From an uncultured Pelagibacteraceae bacterium (GTDB taxonomy: Bacteria > Pseudomonadota > Alphaproteobacteria > Pelagibacterales > AG-422-B15): a stretch of 33,219 bases of DNA. The stretch covers positions 1 through 33,219 of the forward strand of contig CACHCK010000008.1 of NCBI GenBank assembly GCA_902578305.1. Direction: 5' to 3'. Shown here piece by piece: positions 9,040 to 18,217 of the stretch. Under the pieces are notes generated by a model. The model did not search any database, had not been told where the DNA came from, and was given only the letters and a program-made list of their open reading frames with translations. A program made the position numbers and the translations under genes. Numbering within the stretch: position 1 is the stretch's first letter; every line of letters starts with the position of its first letter.

Positions 9040-10560
9040 TTGAACAGCTTATTAAAAAAATATTTATTTTACAATTTGCTAGGATTAGTGCTGCTAGCTA
9101 TAGCAACTACAGTATTAATAGTTGTTTTAAATGACTATCAATTGAATAAAAGACTCAAGGAGATCGATAATCAAAATTTAATAATTTATAATTTTTTAAA
9201 TTCATCAAATTTTTTTAGAAATAATGAGTCTGAAAGTATATACAAAACTATTTTATCTAAGCTAGAGATTAAAAATTTATCTATATTAATTCTAGATAAT
9301 GAAGGAAATGTGGTGATTGATACAAAAGGGTATGATGTTGCTTCAGGCAGCATTACTCCAAGCCCGCTTATTGAAATTGAGGAGCTTGGCAAAAATTCTA
9401 ATGATAATGAAATTTTGAATTTGGACAAAAAAAACGCTAGCTTTAGGGACTTTCTTAATAACAAAATCTTTATTGAAAAATATAATAATTCAAAAAAAGG
9501 AATAAAGAGTAGTTTTTCCATTCAACAAGAAAATAAAAAGTTAGAACTATTTTCAATTTTACCTGTGAGTCTAAATGATGATGTCTTTCATATAGTTGCT
9601 TATGAAGATAATACTGAAATCCAAAGGATTAATAATCAAATAAGGTTTAATGTACTTTTGGCTGGTCTAGCTATTGCATTTAGTCTCATTCTTTTTTCTT
9701 TTTTCTTAAATTTCATAATTCTTAAGCCAATAAAAAAATTAGCAAAAGCTGCTGAAAATGTAGATGCGAATGTTAAATCGAAACCATTAATTACTGTTCT
9801 AGATAGGAGAGAAGATGAAATTGGTCAACTTTCAAAAATTATTAATACCATGCTTAAAAACCTATATCAAAAGATAGATAATGCTGAAAATAATTCAGCT
9901 GATCTAATGCATGAGATAAGAAATCCACTTGCATCCATAAGAATGGCCACTGATGTAATCAATGATAAATTAGATGATGAGCAGAAAAAATTTCTTGATT
10001 TAATCTTAAATGATATTTCAAGAATTGAGAATATTATCACTGACTATTCATCAATGATTAAGGATGAAGTTAACTTATACAAAAGTCAGTCTAATGTTTT
10101 TAATATTAGGGAACTTTTAGATGAGTTAATTCATAATTATAAAGAGAAAGTTTCCAATAAATTAAATATAAAATTTTTTGCCAATGAAAATCAAAATCTT
10201 CTGGTCAACGGCCAAAAATCTTTTCTTTATCAAGCCTTCGACAATATCATAATGAATGCCGTCTCATTCTCTCCATCAGGCGGTATTATAGAGATTGTGT
10301 TATCATCAACGGAAAACTATCTAAGCGTTTCTATTTCTGACGAAGGTCCAGGAATTAAGGATCCAAACATAAAAAGAATTTTTGATAGATTTTATTCTTT
10401 TAGAGACAATCAAAGCGATCAAGGTCATTCAGGTTTAGGTCTAAGTATTGCTAAGCAAATTATAGATGCTCATGATGGCTATATATCTGCGGACAACGTC
10501 ATAGAAGGTGGAAATATACTGGGTGCTAAGTTCATTGTTAATTTACCATTGGCAGATTAG
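9040..10560 (+). CDS. chvG: ChvG-like sensor histidine kinase
   Basis: A 506-residue membrane sensor kinase, partner of the ChvI regulator 27 bp upstream. The first membrane segment is at about residues 8-29, a periplasmic sensor domain spans about 30-203, and the second membrane segment is at 204-228. A HAMP linker (about 229-282) follows. The H-box HEIRNPLASIR carries phosphoacceptor H291. The ATPase domain shows the N-box NIIMNAVSFSP, G1 SDEGPGIKD, F-box IFDRFYSF and G2 GHSGLGLSIA. The start is TTG: no ATG in frame lies close enough to keep the first membrane segment, and no stop-free upstream alternative looks better. In many alphaproteobacteria hprK and PTS genes come next; here ahcY does. 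Confidence 0.9.
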   Translation: MNSLLKKYLFYNLLGLVLLAIATTVLIVVLNDYQLNKRLKEIDNQNLIIYNFLNSSNFFRNNESESIYKTILSKLEIKNLSILILDNEGNVVIDTKGYDVASGSITPSPLIEIEELGKNSNDNEILNLDKKNASFRDFLNNKIFIEKYNNSKKGIKSSFSIQQENKKLELFSILPVSLNDDVFHIVAYEDNTEIQRINNQIRFNVLLAGLAIAFSLILFSFFLNFIILKPIKKLAKAAENVDANVKSKPLITVLDRREDEIGQLSKIINTMLKNLYQKIDNAENNSADLMHEIRNPLASIRMATDVINDKLDDEQKKFLDLILNDISRIENIITDYSSMIKDEVNLYKSQSNVFNIRELLDELIHNYKEKVSNKLNIKFFANENQNLLVNGQKSFLYQAFDNIIMNAVSFSPSGGIIEIVLSSTENYLSVSISDEGPGIKDPNIKRIFDRFYSFRDNQSDQGHSGLGLSIAKQIIDAHDGYISADNVIEGGNILGAKFIVNLPLAD

Positions 10561-10574
10561 ATGAAATATTAAGA

Positions 10575-10602
10575 TTGATTAATGTTGTATATAACCTATA
10601 TT
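10575..10602 (+). promoter_or_regulatory. Probable sigma-70 promoter of ahcY, near-leaderless
   Basis: TTGATT (10575-10580), 16-bp spacer, TATATT (10597-10602), then nine bases to the ATG at 10612. Initiation about seven bases after the -10 would leave a leader of only a few nucleotides and no room for a Shine-Dalgarno site. An alternative -10, TATAAC at 10590-10595, would still give a leader of about ten bases. Confidence 0.45.
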
Positions 10603-10611
10603 TTATGATCT

Positions 10612-11904
10612 ATGGCTAATGAGGATTACAAAGTAGCAGATATAAATCTTGCAGATTTCGGTAGAAAAGAAATTTCACTTGCTGAAACTGAAATGCCTGG
10701 ATTAATGGCATTAAGAAGTGAATATAAAGGAAAAAAACCACTTGAGGGGGCAAGAATTCTCGGCTGTCTTCATATGACCATACAAACTGCTGTACTAATT
10801 GAAACATTAGTAGAATTAGGTGCTGATGTCAGATGGTCATCGTGTAATATATTTTCAACACAAGATCATGCTGCAGCTGCAATAGCAAAAGCAGGTATAC
10901 CAGTTTATGCATGGAAAGGTGAAACAGAAGAAGAATATTGGTGGTGTGTAAGACAAACGATTGAAGGTAAAGAGGGCTGGAAACCAAATATGATTCTCGA
11001 CGATGGTGGTGACCTTACAAGTTTAATGCATAAAGAATATAATGACTTATTAAAAGAAGTAAAAGGGCTCTCAGAAGAAACAACAACAGGTGTACTAGCA
11101 TTAAAAAAAATGGAGAGTGAAGGTACGTTAATGGTGCCAGCTATTAATGTAAATGACTCAGTCACCAAATCTAAATTCGACAATCTTTATGGCTGTAGAG
11201 AAAGTTTAGTTGATGGAATTAAAAGAGCGACTGATGTCATGATGTCAGGAAAAGTAGCTATAGTTGCTGGCTTTGGTGATGTCGGCAAAGGCAGTGCTGC
11301 TTCATTACGTCAAAGTGGTGCAAGAGTAATGGTTACTGAAACAGATCCAATTTGCGCATTACAAGCGGCAATGGAAGGCTATGAAGTTGTATTGATGGAT
11401 GAAATGATTAAGGAAGCAGATATAGTTGTAACTGCTACTGGAAATAAAGATATTGTTACCGCAGACCACATGAGAGATATGAAAGATAGAGCAATTTTAT
11501 GCAACATTGGTCACTTCGATAACGAAATACAAGTTGATGCACTCAGAAACTATAAATGGGATGAGATCAAGCCACAAGTACATGAAATTACTTTTCCTGA
11601 TGAAAAAAGAATCATTTTATTAGCTGAGGGAAGATTAGTTAATTTAGGTTGTGCTACTGGCCATCCAAGCTTTGTAATGAGCGCTTCATTTACAAATCAG
11701 GTAACAGCGCAAATCGAATTATGGAATAATTCAGAAAATTATGAAAAAAAAGTTTATGTACTGCCAAAACATTTGGATGAAAAAGTTGCGCGTCTCCATT
11801 TGGAAAAGGTAGGAGCTAAACTCACACAACTATCAAAAGATCAAGCTGACTACATTAGCGTAACTCCAGAGGGACCCTATAAACCTGAAGCTTATCGATA
11901 CTAA
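10612..11904 (+). CDS. ahcY: Adenosylhomocysteinase (S-adenosyl-L-homocysteine hydrolase)
   Basis: Reversibly splits S-adenosylhomocysteine into adenosine and homocysteine, relieving product inhibition of methyltransferases and feeding the methionine cycle in the cytoplasm. The 430-residue protein has the N-terminal substrate region ([13 protein letters not shown], near 78-90), the active-site segment [11 protein letters not shown] (181-191), the NAD-binding Rossmann motif GFGDVGKGS (220-228), NIGHFDNEI in the catalytic domain, and the C-terminal KPEAYRY that reaches the neighbouring subunit's NAD site. Length is near that of the human enzyme (about 430) and shorter than the roughly 465-residue form of many alphaproteobacteria. 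The upstream gap is only 51 bp, too short to hold a riboswitch plus promoter comfortably. Confidence 0.97.
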   Translation: MANEDYKVADINLADFGRKEISLAETEMPGLMALRSEYKGKKPLEGARILGCLHMTIQTAVLIETLVELGADVRWSSCNIFSTQDHAAAAIAKAGIPVYAWKGETEEEYWWCVRQTIEGKEGWKPNMILDDGGDLTSLMHKEYNDLLKEVKGLSEETTTGVLALKKMESEGTLMVPAINVNDSVTKSKFDNLYGCRESLVDGIKRATDVMMSGKVAIVAGFGDVGKGSAASLRQSGARVMVTETDPICALQAAMEGYEVVLMDEMIKEADIVVTATGNKDIVTADHMRDMKDRAILCNIGHFDNEIQVDALRNYKWDEIKPQVHEITFPDEKRIILLAEGRLVNLGCATGHPSFVMSASFTNQVTAQIELWNNSENYEKKVYVLPKHLDEKVARLHLEKVGAKLTQLSKDQADYISVTPEGPYKPEAYRY

Positions 11905-11931
11905 ATTTCATTTTAGTGTTAGAATTTATTC

Positions 11932-12381
11932 ATGCTCCTAAAAAATGAGAGGGACACCCAACTGTTTGCTAGAAAATTAGTAAAATTTTCTAAGGGTAAC
12001 AATATTGTAATTTGTCTTAATGGCAATTTAGGTTCTGGAAAAACCACATTCAGTAGGTATTATATTCAAGAGTACTTAAAAGACGCAAAAATAAAAGAAA
12101 TACCAAGTCCAACCTTCACTTTATTACAGGTATATGAACATAAAAATATTAAAATTAATCATTTTGATTTTTATAGACTTAATTCAGCCGCAGAGTTAGT
12201 TGAATTAAATTTTATGGAATCAACATTTGACGATGCATGCTTAATAGAATGGTCTGATAAATTCAAAGAAATTCTTCCAACAGATCGAATAGAAATATTA
12301 TTTAAAATTTTGAAAAATAATACTCGTAATGTTGGTATAAAAAAATTTGGTAGGTTTCAAAATTTAAAAATCAATGAATAA
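11932..12381 (+). CDS. tsaE: tRNA threonylcarbamoyladenosine biosynthesis ATPase TsaE
   Basis: A 149-residue P-loop ATPase that supports the TsaB-TsaD complex in making t6A37 on ANN-decoding tRNAs. Walker A GNLGSGKTT is at residues 31-39, the switch-like PSPTFTLLQVYE at 59-70, then HFDFYRL and LIEWSDKF, all hallmark TsaE motifs. Length is typical. The 3' end overlaps the next gene by eight bases, so tsaE-amgK-murU-dsbA-like form a coupled run, a linkage common in alphaproteobacteria. A TAGAAT hexamer at 11920-11925, six bases before the ATG, may be a -10 of a leaderless promoter, but no clear -35 is present, and read-through from ahcY is equally possible. Confidence 0.93.
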   Translation: MLLKNERDTQLFARKLVKFSKGNNIVICLNGNLGSGKTTFSRYYIQEYLKDAKIKEIPSPTFTLLQVYEHKNIKINHFDFYRLNSAAELVELNFMESTFDDACLIEWSDKFKEILPTDRIEILFKILKNNTRNVGIKKFGRFQNLKINE

Positions 12382-13354
12382 TCGTTTCAATCAGCTATTA
12401 TTATTTTTAGAGAAACAGAAAATCTCTACCAAAAATTTAGTTGCGATCAGAAGTGATGCATCTTTTAGAAAATATTACAGATTAGAAAATAATATCCTTG
12501 TCATGGATGCAGCACCTGAAAAGGGTGAGTCAGTCTCAAAATTTTCAGAAATTGCAAGAATACTTCATTCATTTAATCTAAGTGCCCCAAAGATAATAAA
12601 TGTAAATAAAAAAGAAGGTTTCATTCTACTTGAGGACTTTGGAGATAAAATTTTTTCTACATTCATGAATAAAGAAAATAAAATAGATTTATACAAAAAA
12701 GCAATTGATGTTTTAATTGATATAAAGATTAAATCCAATCAAAATAAATCTTCTTTAAGCAAATTAACAACTTATAACTTTGAGGAGCTGTATAAAGAAT
12801 CAATTTTATTTATTGAATGGTTCATTGAGCAAAAACTTAGAATGCAGATCAGTAATAAAAAAAGAGAAGAATTTTATCAAATTTTACAACAAGCTTTTTT
12901 AAATATCAAATCTCAAAACGATACTCTTGTTCTTAGAGACTACCACGTTGATAATTTAATTCTAAAGGATCACAAGGAGCCTTTAAAACAAGTTGGTTTG
13001 ATAGATTTTCAAGATGCATTATTAGGTTCATCATTTTATGATCTTGCATCGCTATTAGAGGATGTACGTATGCCTTTAAATGAAAATGAAAAAGAGGAAT
13101 TGCTTAAATATTATATTAGTATGACAAATGAAAATTATGAGATGGTTCGTAGGGAAATCAACTTTTTTTCTCTTCAAAGAAACCTAAAAATTCTTGGAAT
13201 ATTTAATAGACTTTCGATTAGAGATGGAAAAGCAAGATACTTAGAGTATCTTCCTGCAACTTTTAATTTTATTAAATCAAATTTAAAATCATCATTGTTT
13301 TTTGATATGAAGAAATGGATTGATGAGTTGCAGATAAAAGAGCTTCAATTATGA
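12374..13354 (+). CDS. amgK: AmgK-like anomeric MurNAc/GlcNAc sugar kinase (aminoglycoside phosphotransferase fold)
   Basis: A 326-residue small-molecule kinase of the APH fold. DASFRKYYRL (28-37) is the N-terminal signature of this subgroup, LLEDFGD (85-91) marks the hinge, RDYHVDN (188-194) holds the catalytic aspartate D189, and DFQDALLG (211-218) is the metal-binding DFG-like element. In Pseudomonas and Caulobacter the equivalent enzyme phosphorylates MurNAc at the anomeric carbon, producing the substrate of MurU, whose gene follows here with an ATGA overlap. The pair makes a recycling route to UDP-MurNAc that bypasses de novo MurA-dependent synthesis. The symbol rests on this gene order and motifs, not on a tested activity. 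Confidence 0.85.
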   Translation: MNNRFNQLLLFLEKQKISTKNLVAIRSDASFRKYYRLENNILVMDAAPEKGESVSKFSEIARILHSFNLSAPKIINVNKKEGFILLEDFGDKIFSTFMNKENKIDLYKKAIDVLIDIKIKSNQNKSSLSKLTTYNFEELYKESILFIEWFIEQKLRMQISNKKREEFYQILQQAFLNIKSQNDTLVLRDYHVDNLILKDHKEPLKQVGLIDFQDALLGSSFYDLASLLEDVRMPLNENEKEELLKYYISMTNENYEMVRREINFFSLQRNLKILGIFNRLSIRDGKARYLEYLPATFNFIKSNLKSSLFFDMKKWIDELQIKELQL

Positions 13355-14043
13355 AGTCTTCAATTATTCTTGCTGCAGGGTTAGGCAAAAGGGTAAGAGA
13401 ATATTCTTTGGATTTACCAAAGCCACTGATTGAAGTAAACGGAAAACCCTTTATAGAATATTCAATAAATATTATGGAGGAGTTAGGCTTTGAGGAAATT
13501 TTCATAAATGTTCATTACAAATCTGATCAAATTATCTCGTATTTAAAAAATCTAAATAATCCAAAAATCAAAATTTCTGATGAGACAGATTACCTATTGG
13601 ATACTGGTGGTGGAATAAAAAAAATTATGGATGAAAATAAAATAGAACATGTATTTATTTTAAATTGTGACAATTTATGGGAAGATGAAGACACTGTCTT
13701 CTTTAGAGAAATGATAGAGAATTTTCCAGCAGATACAATGTCGTTACTTGCTCTAACGCCGATAGATCTTATAAGTGGCTATGATGGTAAAGGTGATTTT
13801 TCATTTACGAAAGATGATTATATACAAAGATATAATGATACAACTAGTAAAGGCTACGTATTTAATGGTGCTCAGATTATTAGGAAAGAAGCATTCAAAG
13901 ACTTAAAAAGTAATGTATTTTCAATTAATCAAGTATGGGATGATTTAATTTCAAAAAATTTGATCAAAGGCTACAAATTCAATAAAAATGTTTTACATCT
14001 AGGTACTACAGCAGCTCTAAAAAAATACGACGAGAAATTATGA
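13351..14043 (+). CDS. murU: MurU-like MurNAc-1-phosphate uridylyltransferase
   Basis: A 230-residue sugar-1-phosphate nucleotidyltransferase. The N-terminal LAAGLGKRV (7-15) binds the nucleotide phosphates, LPKPLIEVNGKPFIEY (23-38) follows with the conserved lysine, LDTGGGIK (83-90) is the sugar/uridine loop, and NCDNLW (105-110) places the metal-binding D107. Length is close to known MurU proteins (about 220-240). It would turn MurNAc-1-phosphate and UTP into UDP-MurNAc. It is coupled by ATGA overlaps to the kinase gene upstream and the DsbA-like gene downstream. Another sugar-1-phosphate substrate is possible, but the amgK partner makes MurU the best call. Confidence 0.85.
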   Translation: MKSSIILAAGLGKRVREYSLDLPKPLIEVNGKPFIEYSINIMEELGFEEIFINVHYKSDQIISYLKNLNNPKIKISDETDYLLDTGGGIKKIMDENKIEHVFILNCDNLWEDEDTVFFREMIENFPADTMSLLALTPIDLISGYDGKGDFSFTKDDYIQRYNDTTSKGYVFNGAQIIRKEAFKDLKSNVFSINQVWDDLISKNLIKGYKFNKNVLHLGTTAALKKYDEKL

Positions 14044-14639
14044 TTAAAAGAATAAATATATTTATAATCACCGCACTTCTAATAACTATCTCAACTTTAG
14101 CATCTGCACAAGATGACCAGAATCTTGCAAGTTTCATCCTTCGAAATCACGAAGCGAGTGCTCTCCCAACAGTTGGAAACAGTGATGCAGAAATTACAGT
14201 TGTAGAATTTTTTGATTATAGATGCGGCTATTGTGCAAAACAGGCAAAAGATTTTGAAAAAATATTAAATGAGTCAGAAAATGTTAAAATTGTTTATCTT
14301 GAATGGCCAATTTTTGGTGACATATCAGATACAGCGGCAAAAATTGCACTAATTATTTGGGATAACTATCCTGATATGTATTTTGACATTCATAATGGAT
14401 TAATGAAACTTGGACCAAGAATGAAAAAAGATTCAATAATTACTCTATTAAATGAAAACAATTTTGATGGTCAAAAAATTTTTAATCAGGCGTTGGATCA
14501 AACTGAAAATGCAGTGATTAATGAAAATTTTAAATTAGCACAAAGTTTAGGATTAAGAGGAACCCCAGCATCTGTAATTAATGATTCGATTTATCCCGGG
14601 TATATTAAATACGAAGTGTTAAGCAATTTAGTTAAATAG
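14040..14639 (+). CDS. Periplasmic DsbA/Com1-like thiol-disulfide oxidoreductase
   Basis: A 199-residue exported thioredoxin-fold protein. Residues 1-23 form a Sec signal peptide ending at ASA before QDD. The active site is C62-G-Y-C65 in FFDYRCGYCAKQ, and the cis-proline is P176 in RGTPASV. Both are needed for disulfide exchange. It probably introduces or reshuffles disulfides in secreted proteins; the cysteine-rich DUF3604 protein in this window is a possible client. The GYC centre and overall form match the alphaproteobacterial DsbA-family proteins rather than E. coli DsbA itself (CPHC). The start overlaps murU by ATGA. The family name is secure, but the exact direction (oxidase or isomerase) is not. 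Confidence 0.88.
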   Translation: MIKRINIFIITALLITISTLASAQDDQNLASFILRNHEASALPTVGNSDAEITVVEFFDYRCGYCAKQAKDFEKILNESENVKIVYLEWPIFGDISDTAAKIALIIWDNYPDMYFDIHNGLMKLGPRMKKDSIITLLNENNFDGQKIFNQALDQTENAVINENFKLAQSLGLRGTPASVINDSIYPGYIKYEVLSNLVK

Positions 14640-14701
14640 TTATTTAATAAATAAAATTTCGATGCTTGAATTTCATCACGAATACAGTAACCTCTTTATT
14701 A

Positions 14702-15028
14702 ATGATTAATAAAGCAAAATTTCAAATAGGTTCTATTGTAAAGCATAAGTACTTTGACTTTAGAGGAGTAATTTTTGATGTTGATCCAGAATTTAATAAT
14801 ACTGAAGAATGGTATCAATCTATTCCGTTACAAGTAAGACCTAGAAAGGATCAACCTTTTTATCATTTGTTGGCCGAAGCACCCAGCCAACCTTCTTATG
14901 TTGCTTACGTCTCTCAACAAAATTTATTACCAGATGAAACAGATGATCCTGTTTCACATCCACTTGTTGAAGAGATGTTTACTGGAATAAAAAACGGAAA
15001 ATATATTTCTAAGACAAAACATAACTAA
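14702..15028 (+). CDS. hspQ: Heat shock protein HspQ (YccV-like, hemimethylated-DNA-binding fold)
   Basis: A 108-residue small protein with the HspQ core: KFQIGSIVKHKYFDFRGVIFDVDP, then PFYHLLAE and AYVSQQNLLPDE, and HPLVEEMF near the end. HspQ in enterobacteria promotes degradation of denatured DnaA and acts as a Lon specificity enhancer. I chose the ATG at 14702 over the TTG at 14666. The extra MNFITNTVTSLL leader is not part of the family, and 108 residues matches the usual length (about 105-110). No Shine-Dalgarno site supports either start. It lies 62 bp after the DsbA-like gene and 10 bp before yciB, so hspQ-yciB are probably co-transcribed. Confidence 0.87.
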   Translation: MINKAKFQIGSIVKHKYFDFRGVIFDVDPEFNNTEEWYQSIPLQVRPRKDQPFYHLLAEAPSQPSYVAYVSQQNLLPDETDDPVSHPLVEEMFTGIKNGKYISKTKHN

Positions 15029-15038
15029 ATTAAATTTA

Positions 15039-15581
15039 ATGAGAAGTTCACTAAAACAAGTATTTGAGCTCGGCCCTCTTGTCGTATTTTTTTATTTTTT
15101 TATCAAGACTGGTAAAATTGAAGAAGCAATTCTACCTCTAATGATTGCTGCAGGAGTTGCAATTGTAGGGTCATATATTATAGACCGCAAAGTTTCTCCA
15201 ATGCTGTTGTTTAGTACTATTTTAATATTTATTTTTGGCGCTTTAACAATTTACTTTAATGATCCCTTTTTTATTAAATTTAAGGTTACCTTGGTTAATC
15301 TCATTTTTTCTTTTGTACTATTTGGAGGTTTATATTTTAAAAAGCCACTATTAAAGTCTTTAATGGGTACTGCAATAAAACTCACTGATTATGGCTGGAT
15401 ACAATTAAGTAAAAGATGGGCTTTTTTTTTCTTATTCCTGGCAGCTGCCAATGAAATAGTCTATAGAAATTTTTCTGATGCAGTTTGGGTAAATTTCAAA
15501 TTATTTGGAATTATGGGTCTTACTTTTATATTTATTTTCTCACAAGCATTTTTTATTCAAAAAAACTTGGCCGATAATTAA
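15039..15581 (+). CDS. yciB: Inner-membrane septation protein A family (YciB/IspZ)
   Basis: A 180-residue integral membrane protein with about five to six hydrophobic segments. The N-terminal LKQVFELGPLVVFFYFF and the C-terminal RWAFFFLFLAAANEIVY followed by NFSDAVWVNFKLFG are the diagnostic blocks of the YciB/IspZ family. Members affect envelope integrity and cell division in Gram-negative bacteria (intracellular septation in Shigella ispZ mutants; envelope stability in E. coli yciB), but the biochemical role is unknown. It closes the forward run that starts at ahcY. Its TAA interlocks with the stop of the convergent EamA gene on a shared TTAA. Confidence 0.92.
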   Translation: MRSSLKQVFELGPLVVFFYFFIKTGKIEEAILPLMIAAGVAIVGSYIIDRKVSPMLLFSTILIFIFGALTIYFNDPFFIKFKVTLVNLIFSFVLFGGLYFKKPLLKSLMGTAIKLTDYGWIQLSKRWAFFFLFLAAANEIVYRNFSDAVWVNFKLFGIMGLTFIFIFSQAFFIQKNLADN

Positions 15582-16453
15582 TTGTTTTTTTCTTTCTCAA
15601 TAAATTCATCTATAAGCCTCCACGTTACAAAAGCAAAGACTATCAGGCCACCCAGCAATTCTATCATAGGAGGTTTTTCTCCAACACCAGCCCATGCCCA
15701 AATTGGAGCTAAGATAGGTTCTAATAGAATGTATAAAGCTGCTCGGTGAGGTGGAATATAGCGAGATCCAATTGTAATAAACATAAAACCAAGACCTACT
15801 TGAAATGCACCCATAAATAAGACAAGCAACAGGTCTTTCGTACTTATTGAATGATCTTGAATAATCAATAAGCCAACAATAATAACCAATATACCAGAAA
15901 GAAAAGTTGATGGCATAAAATCTACATCTGACCGTCTATTAATTAATGTGAGTTGTAATGCAAAACAAATTGGAACACCAAGTATTATTAAATTACCAAG
16001 ACTGTTAGCTGTTTCAAATCCTTGGGAAAACATAATTGAGATTCCAATCATCGACCCTGCTATTGCAACAATAGTTTTCGTACCAACGATTTTTTTTAAA
16101 AAAAAATAACTTGCTAAGGCAGCCCAGAGAGGTCCAGTGCTCATTAAAAAAACAGCATTCGCAACTGAAGTGTTACTCATCCCAAAAACAAAAAAAATAT
16201 TACTTAGTCCTAAAATTACAGCAAGTAATAATCCGTCTTTACCAATATTAATAAAGGCCTTTGGTGTTTCAGATTTAAATTTTATTAAAATGTAAATTAA
16301 AGCTACTAAGCAAAATGTAATCGATCTATAGGAAGTTACTTGCATTGTAGTTGCGTCATCTACAAGCCTGATAAGTAATCCACCAAAACTTAAAAAAAAT
16401 CCAGCCGCTAGAAGACAAATTGCACCAAAAATTTCATTGTTGTATTTTTTCAT
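15578..16453 (-). CDS. EamA/DMT-family metabolite exporter
   Basis: A 291-residue membrane protein with ten predicted hydrophobic helices in two homologous EamA halves. The first half contains GFFLSFGGLLIRLVDD and YRSITFC, and the second ends LYILLEPILAPIWAW, which matches the EPxxAxxxxW block typical of DMT permeases. Members export amino acids, purine derivatives or other small metabolites across the inner membrane. The substrate is not predictable. The gene is monocistronic and lies between two forward genes. A TTGATT hexamer sits in the 46-bp upstream gap on this strand, without a convincing -10 at the right distance. The short cytoplasmic tail is acidic and basic (EFIEKEKNN). Confidence 0.9.
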   Translation of the reverse strand: MKKYNNEIFGAICLLAAGFFLSFGGLLIRLVDDATTMQVTSYRSITFCLVALIYILIKFKSETPKAFINIGKDGLLLAVILGLSNIFFVFGMSNTSVANAVFLMSTGPLWAALASYFFLKKIVGTKTIVAIAGSMIGISIMFSQGFETANSLGNLIILGVPICFALQLTLINRRSDVDFMPSTFLSGILVIIVGLLIIQDHSISTKDLLLVLFMGAFQVGLGFMFITIGSRYIPPHRAALYILLEPILAPIWAWAGVGEKPPMIELLGGLIVFAFVTWRLIDEFIEKEKNN

Positions 16454-16499
16454 TTTTTCGTAGAAAATATTTCAATACTTATTTCTTAATAATCAATTC

Positions 16500-18215
16500 A
16501 TGAAAATATTAATAAGCTTTTTCTTTTTTACTTTTTTGGTTTCATGTGGTGATCAAAACCAGTCTAATGAGACATTTAGCTCAGATCAAGGATTGTCTCA
16601 GGAGCATAAAAAAGAATTTAAAAAGGATTTAATTGAAGTAACCGAGGATATTTATGTTGGTGTAGGATATGGCCTTGCGAACTCAATTATGATTGAAACG
16701 GAAAACAGTTTAGTAATTGTTGATACATTGGGTTCTGTTGAAAGAGCGGAAGAATTATATCAAGATTTTAGAGAAATTTCAGAAAAACCAATTGTAGCTA
16801 TCGTTTACACTCATAATCATTTAGATCATCTTGGTGGTGCAACTGTTTTCTATAACGAAAATGAAACAGAAATATATGCGCAAGAAAATATAATTTATAA
16901 TTTAGATAATATAGCAACAACTATAAGACCGATAATCTTTCAAAGATCGGCGAGGCAGTTTGGAATACCTCTACCCGAGGAAGAAATAGTTCATCAAGGC
17001 ATTGGAGGGTTTTTAGAAATTAATGATCAAGAAACACTTGGCCTTGTCAGACCAACTATACTTTTTGATGATGAGTTAACTATTGAAATTGATAATCTTA
17101 CATTTGTCTTAGCGCATGTGCCTGGTGAGACAGATGATCATCTATATGTGTGGATACCTAAGAAAAAAGCTGTGATGGTTGGTGATAATTTTTATAGATC
17201 ATTTGCAAATTTATACGCAATAAGAGGAACAAAATTTAGAAATCCTATGGAATGGGTCGATAGTCTCGATAAAATCAGATTACTTAATGCAGAGCATCTG
17301 GTTCCAAGTCACTCGCGTCCTATAAGTGGAAAAGAAAATGTAGAAAAAGCTCTCACTGATTATAGAGATGGCATTCAGTTTGTTCATGACCAAACTATAA
17401 GATATGCAAATAAAGGATTAACGCCTGATGAGATTGTGCAAAAAGTAAAATTACCAAAGCACCTAGCTGAGTCTCCATACTTACAACCTTTTTATGGCTC
17501 TATATCGTCTTATGTTAGATCAACATTTAGTGGGTATATTGGCTGGTTTAGTGGAAACATATCTGACCTTCATCCTCTGACTGTTGAAGAGAGAGCTAAA
17601 AAACTTGAGGTCATGGCTCAAAGGCAAACTAAAATATCTGATGAGGCACAAAATGCTCTCGATAATGGAGAATATCAGTGGGCCTTGGAACTAGCAGATA
17701 TGTTAATCGCACTTGATGCAAACAATACACAAGCCAAAAATATAAAAGCTGCTGCAGCTGATCAATTAGCCAAGTTTCAACTAGCATCTAATGATTACTA
17801 TTTTTATAAAACAGTTGCAGGTGAATTAAGGAATGAAATTGATGTAAATCCATCAACTCCGAATAGTGTTACGTCTGAACAATTACAAGCAACACCAATG
17901 AAAGCAATAATGAAGTCGCTTCCCGTAAATCTTAACGCGGATAAATCTGTTGAAATAACAAAAAAATATGAATTTAGATTTATCGATAGCGAAGAAGTAT
18001 ACACTATACATATAAGAAAAGGAGTAGCCCAGTTAAGTAAAATACCAGATTCTAGTGCTGAAGTAAAAGTCATCACTGATCAACAAACTCTTAAGGAAGT
18101 ATTTGCCGGTTTAAAAAATGTAGCTGCTATCTCTCTTCTCCTAGCAAATAACACGATCGAAGTAGAAGGTGGAAAACTTGAATTTCTAAAATTCTTGGGA
18201 TTATTTACCGACTAG
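16500..18215 (+). CDS. Alkyl-sulfatase-like metallo-beta-lactamase-fold lipoprotein (SdsA1/BDS1 family)
   Basis: A 571-residue exported hydrolase. The N-terminus ends in a lipobox LVSC with C16 as the lipidation site, so the enzyme is probably membrane-anchored facing the periplasm. The MBL domain (about 40-280) carries THNHLDH with H105, H107, D109 and H110, further metal-site histidines near 206 (AHVPGE) and 271 (PSHSRP), and D228-type aspartate in VGDN. A helical alkyl-sulfatase dimerisation domain (about 310-435) and a SCP2-like C-terminal domain (about 450-571) that would bind hydrophobic chains complete the SdsA1 layout. It would release sulfate or alcohol from sulfate esters; alkyl versus sterol-like substrate is open. 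It is followed after two bases by a DUF3429 gene. Confidence 0.87.
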   Translation: MKILISFFFFTFLVSCGDQNQSNETFSSDQGLSQEHKKEFKKDLIEVTEDIYVGVGYGLANSIMIETENSLVIVDTLGSVERAEELYQDFREISEKPIVAIVYTHNHLDHLGGATVFYNENETEIYAQENIIYNLDNIATTIRPIIFQRSARQFGIPLPEEEIVHQGIGGFLEINDQETLGLVRPTILFDDELTIEIDNLTFVLAHVPGETDDHLYVWIPKKKAVMVGDNFYRSFANLYAIRGTKFRNPMEWVDSLDKIRLLNAEHLVPSHSRPISGKENVEKALTDYRDGIQFVHDQTIRYANKGLTPDEIVQKVKLPKHLAESPYLQPFYGSISSYVRSTFSGYIGWFSGNISDLHPLTVEERAKKLEVMAQRQTKISDEAQNALDNGEYQWALELADMLIALDANNTQAKNIKAAAADQLAKFQLASNDYYFYKTVAGELRNEIDVNPSTPNSVTSEQLQATPMKAIMKSLPVNLNADKSVEITKKYEFRFIDSEEVYTIHIRKGVAQLSKIPDSSAEVKVITDQQTLKEVFAGLKNVAAISLLLANNTIEVEGGKLEFLKFLGLFTD

Positions 18216-18217
18216 TT

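Noticed and set aside
10561-10611. SAH riboswitch before ahcY
   Set aside because: Only 51 bp separate chvG and ahcY, much of it taken by the probable promoter, and no conserved GC-rich pseudoknot-like segment is visible.
14666-14701. TTG start adding 12 residues to HspQ
   Set aside because: The added residues are not part of the family, and the ATG at 14702 gives the usual length.
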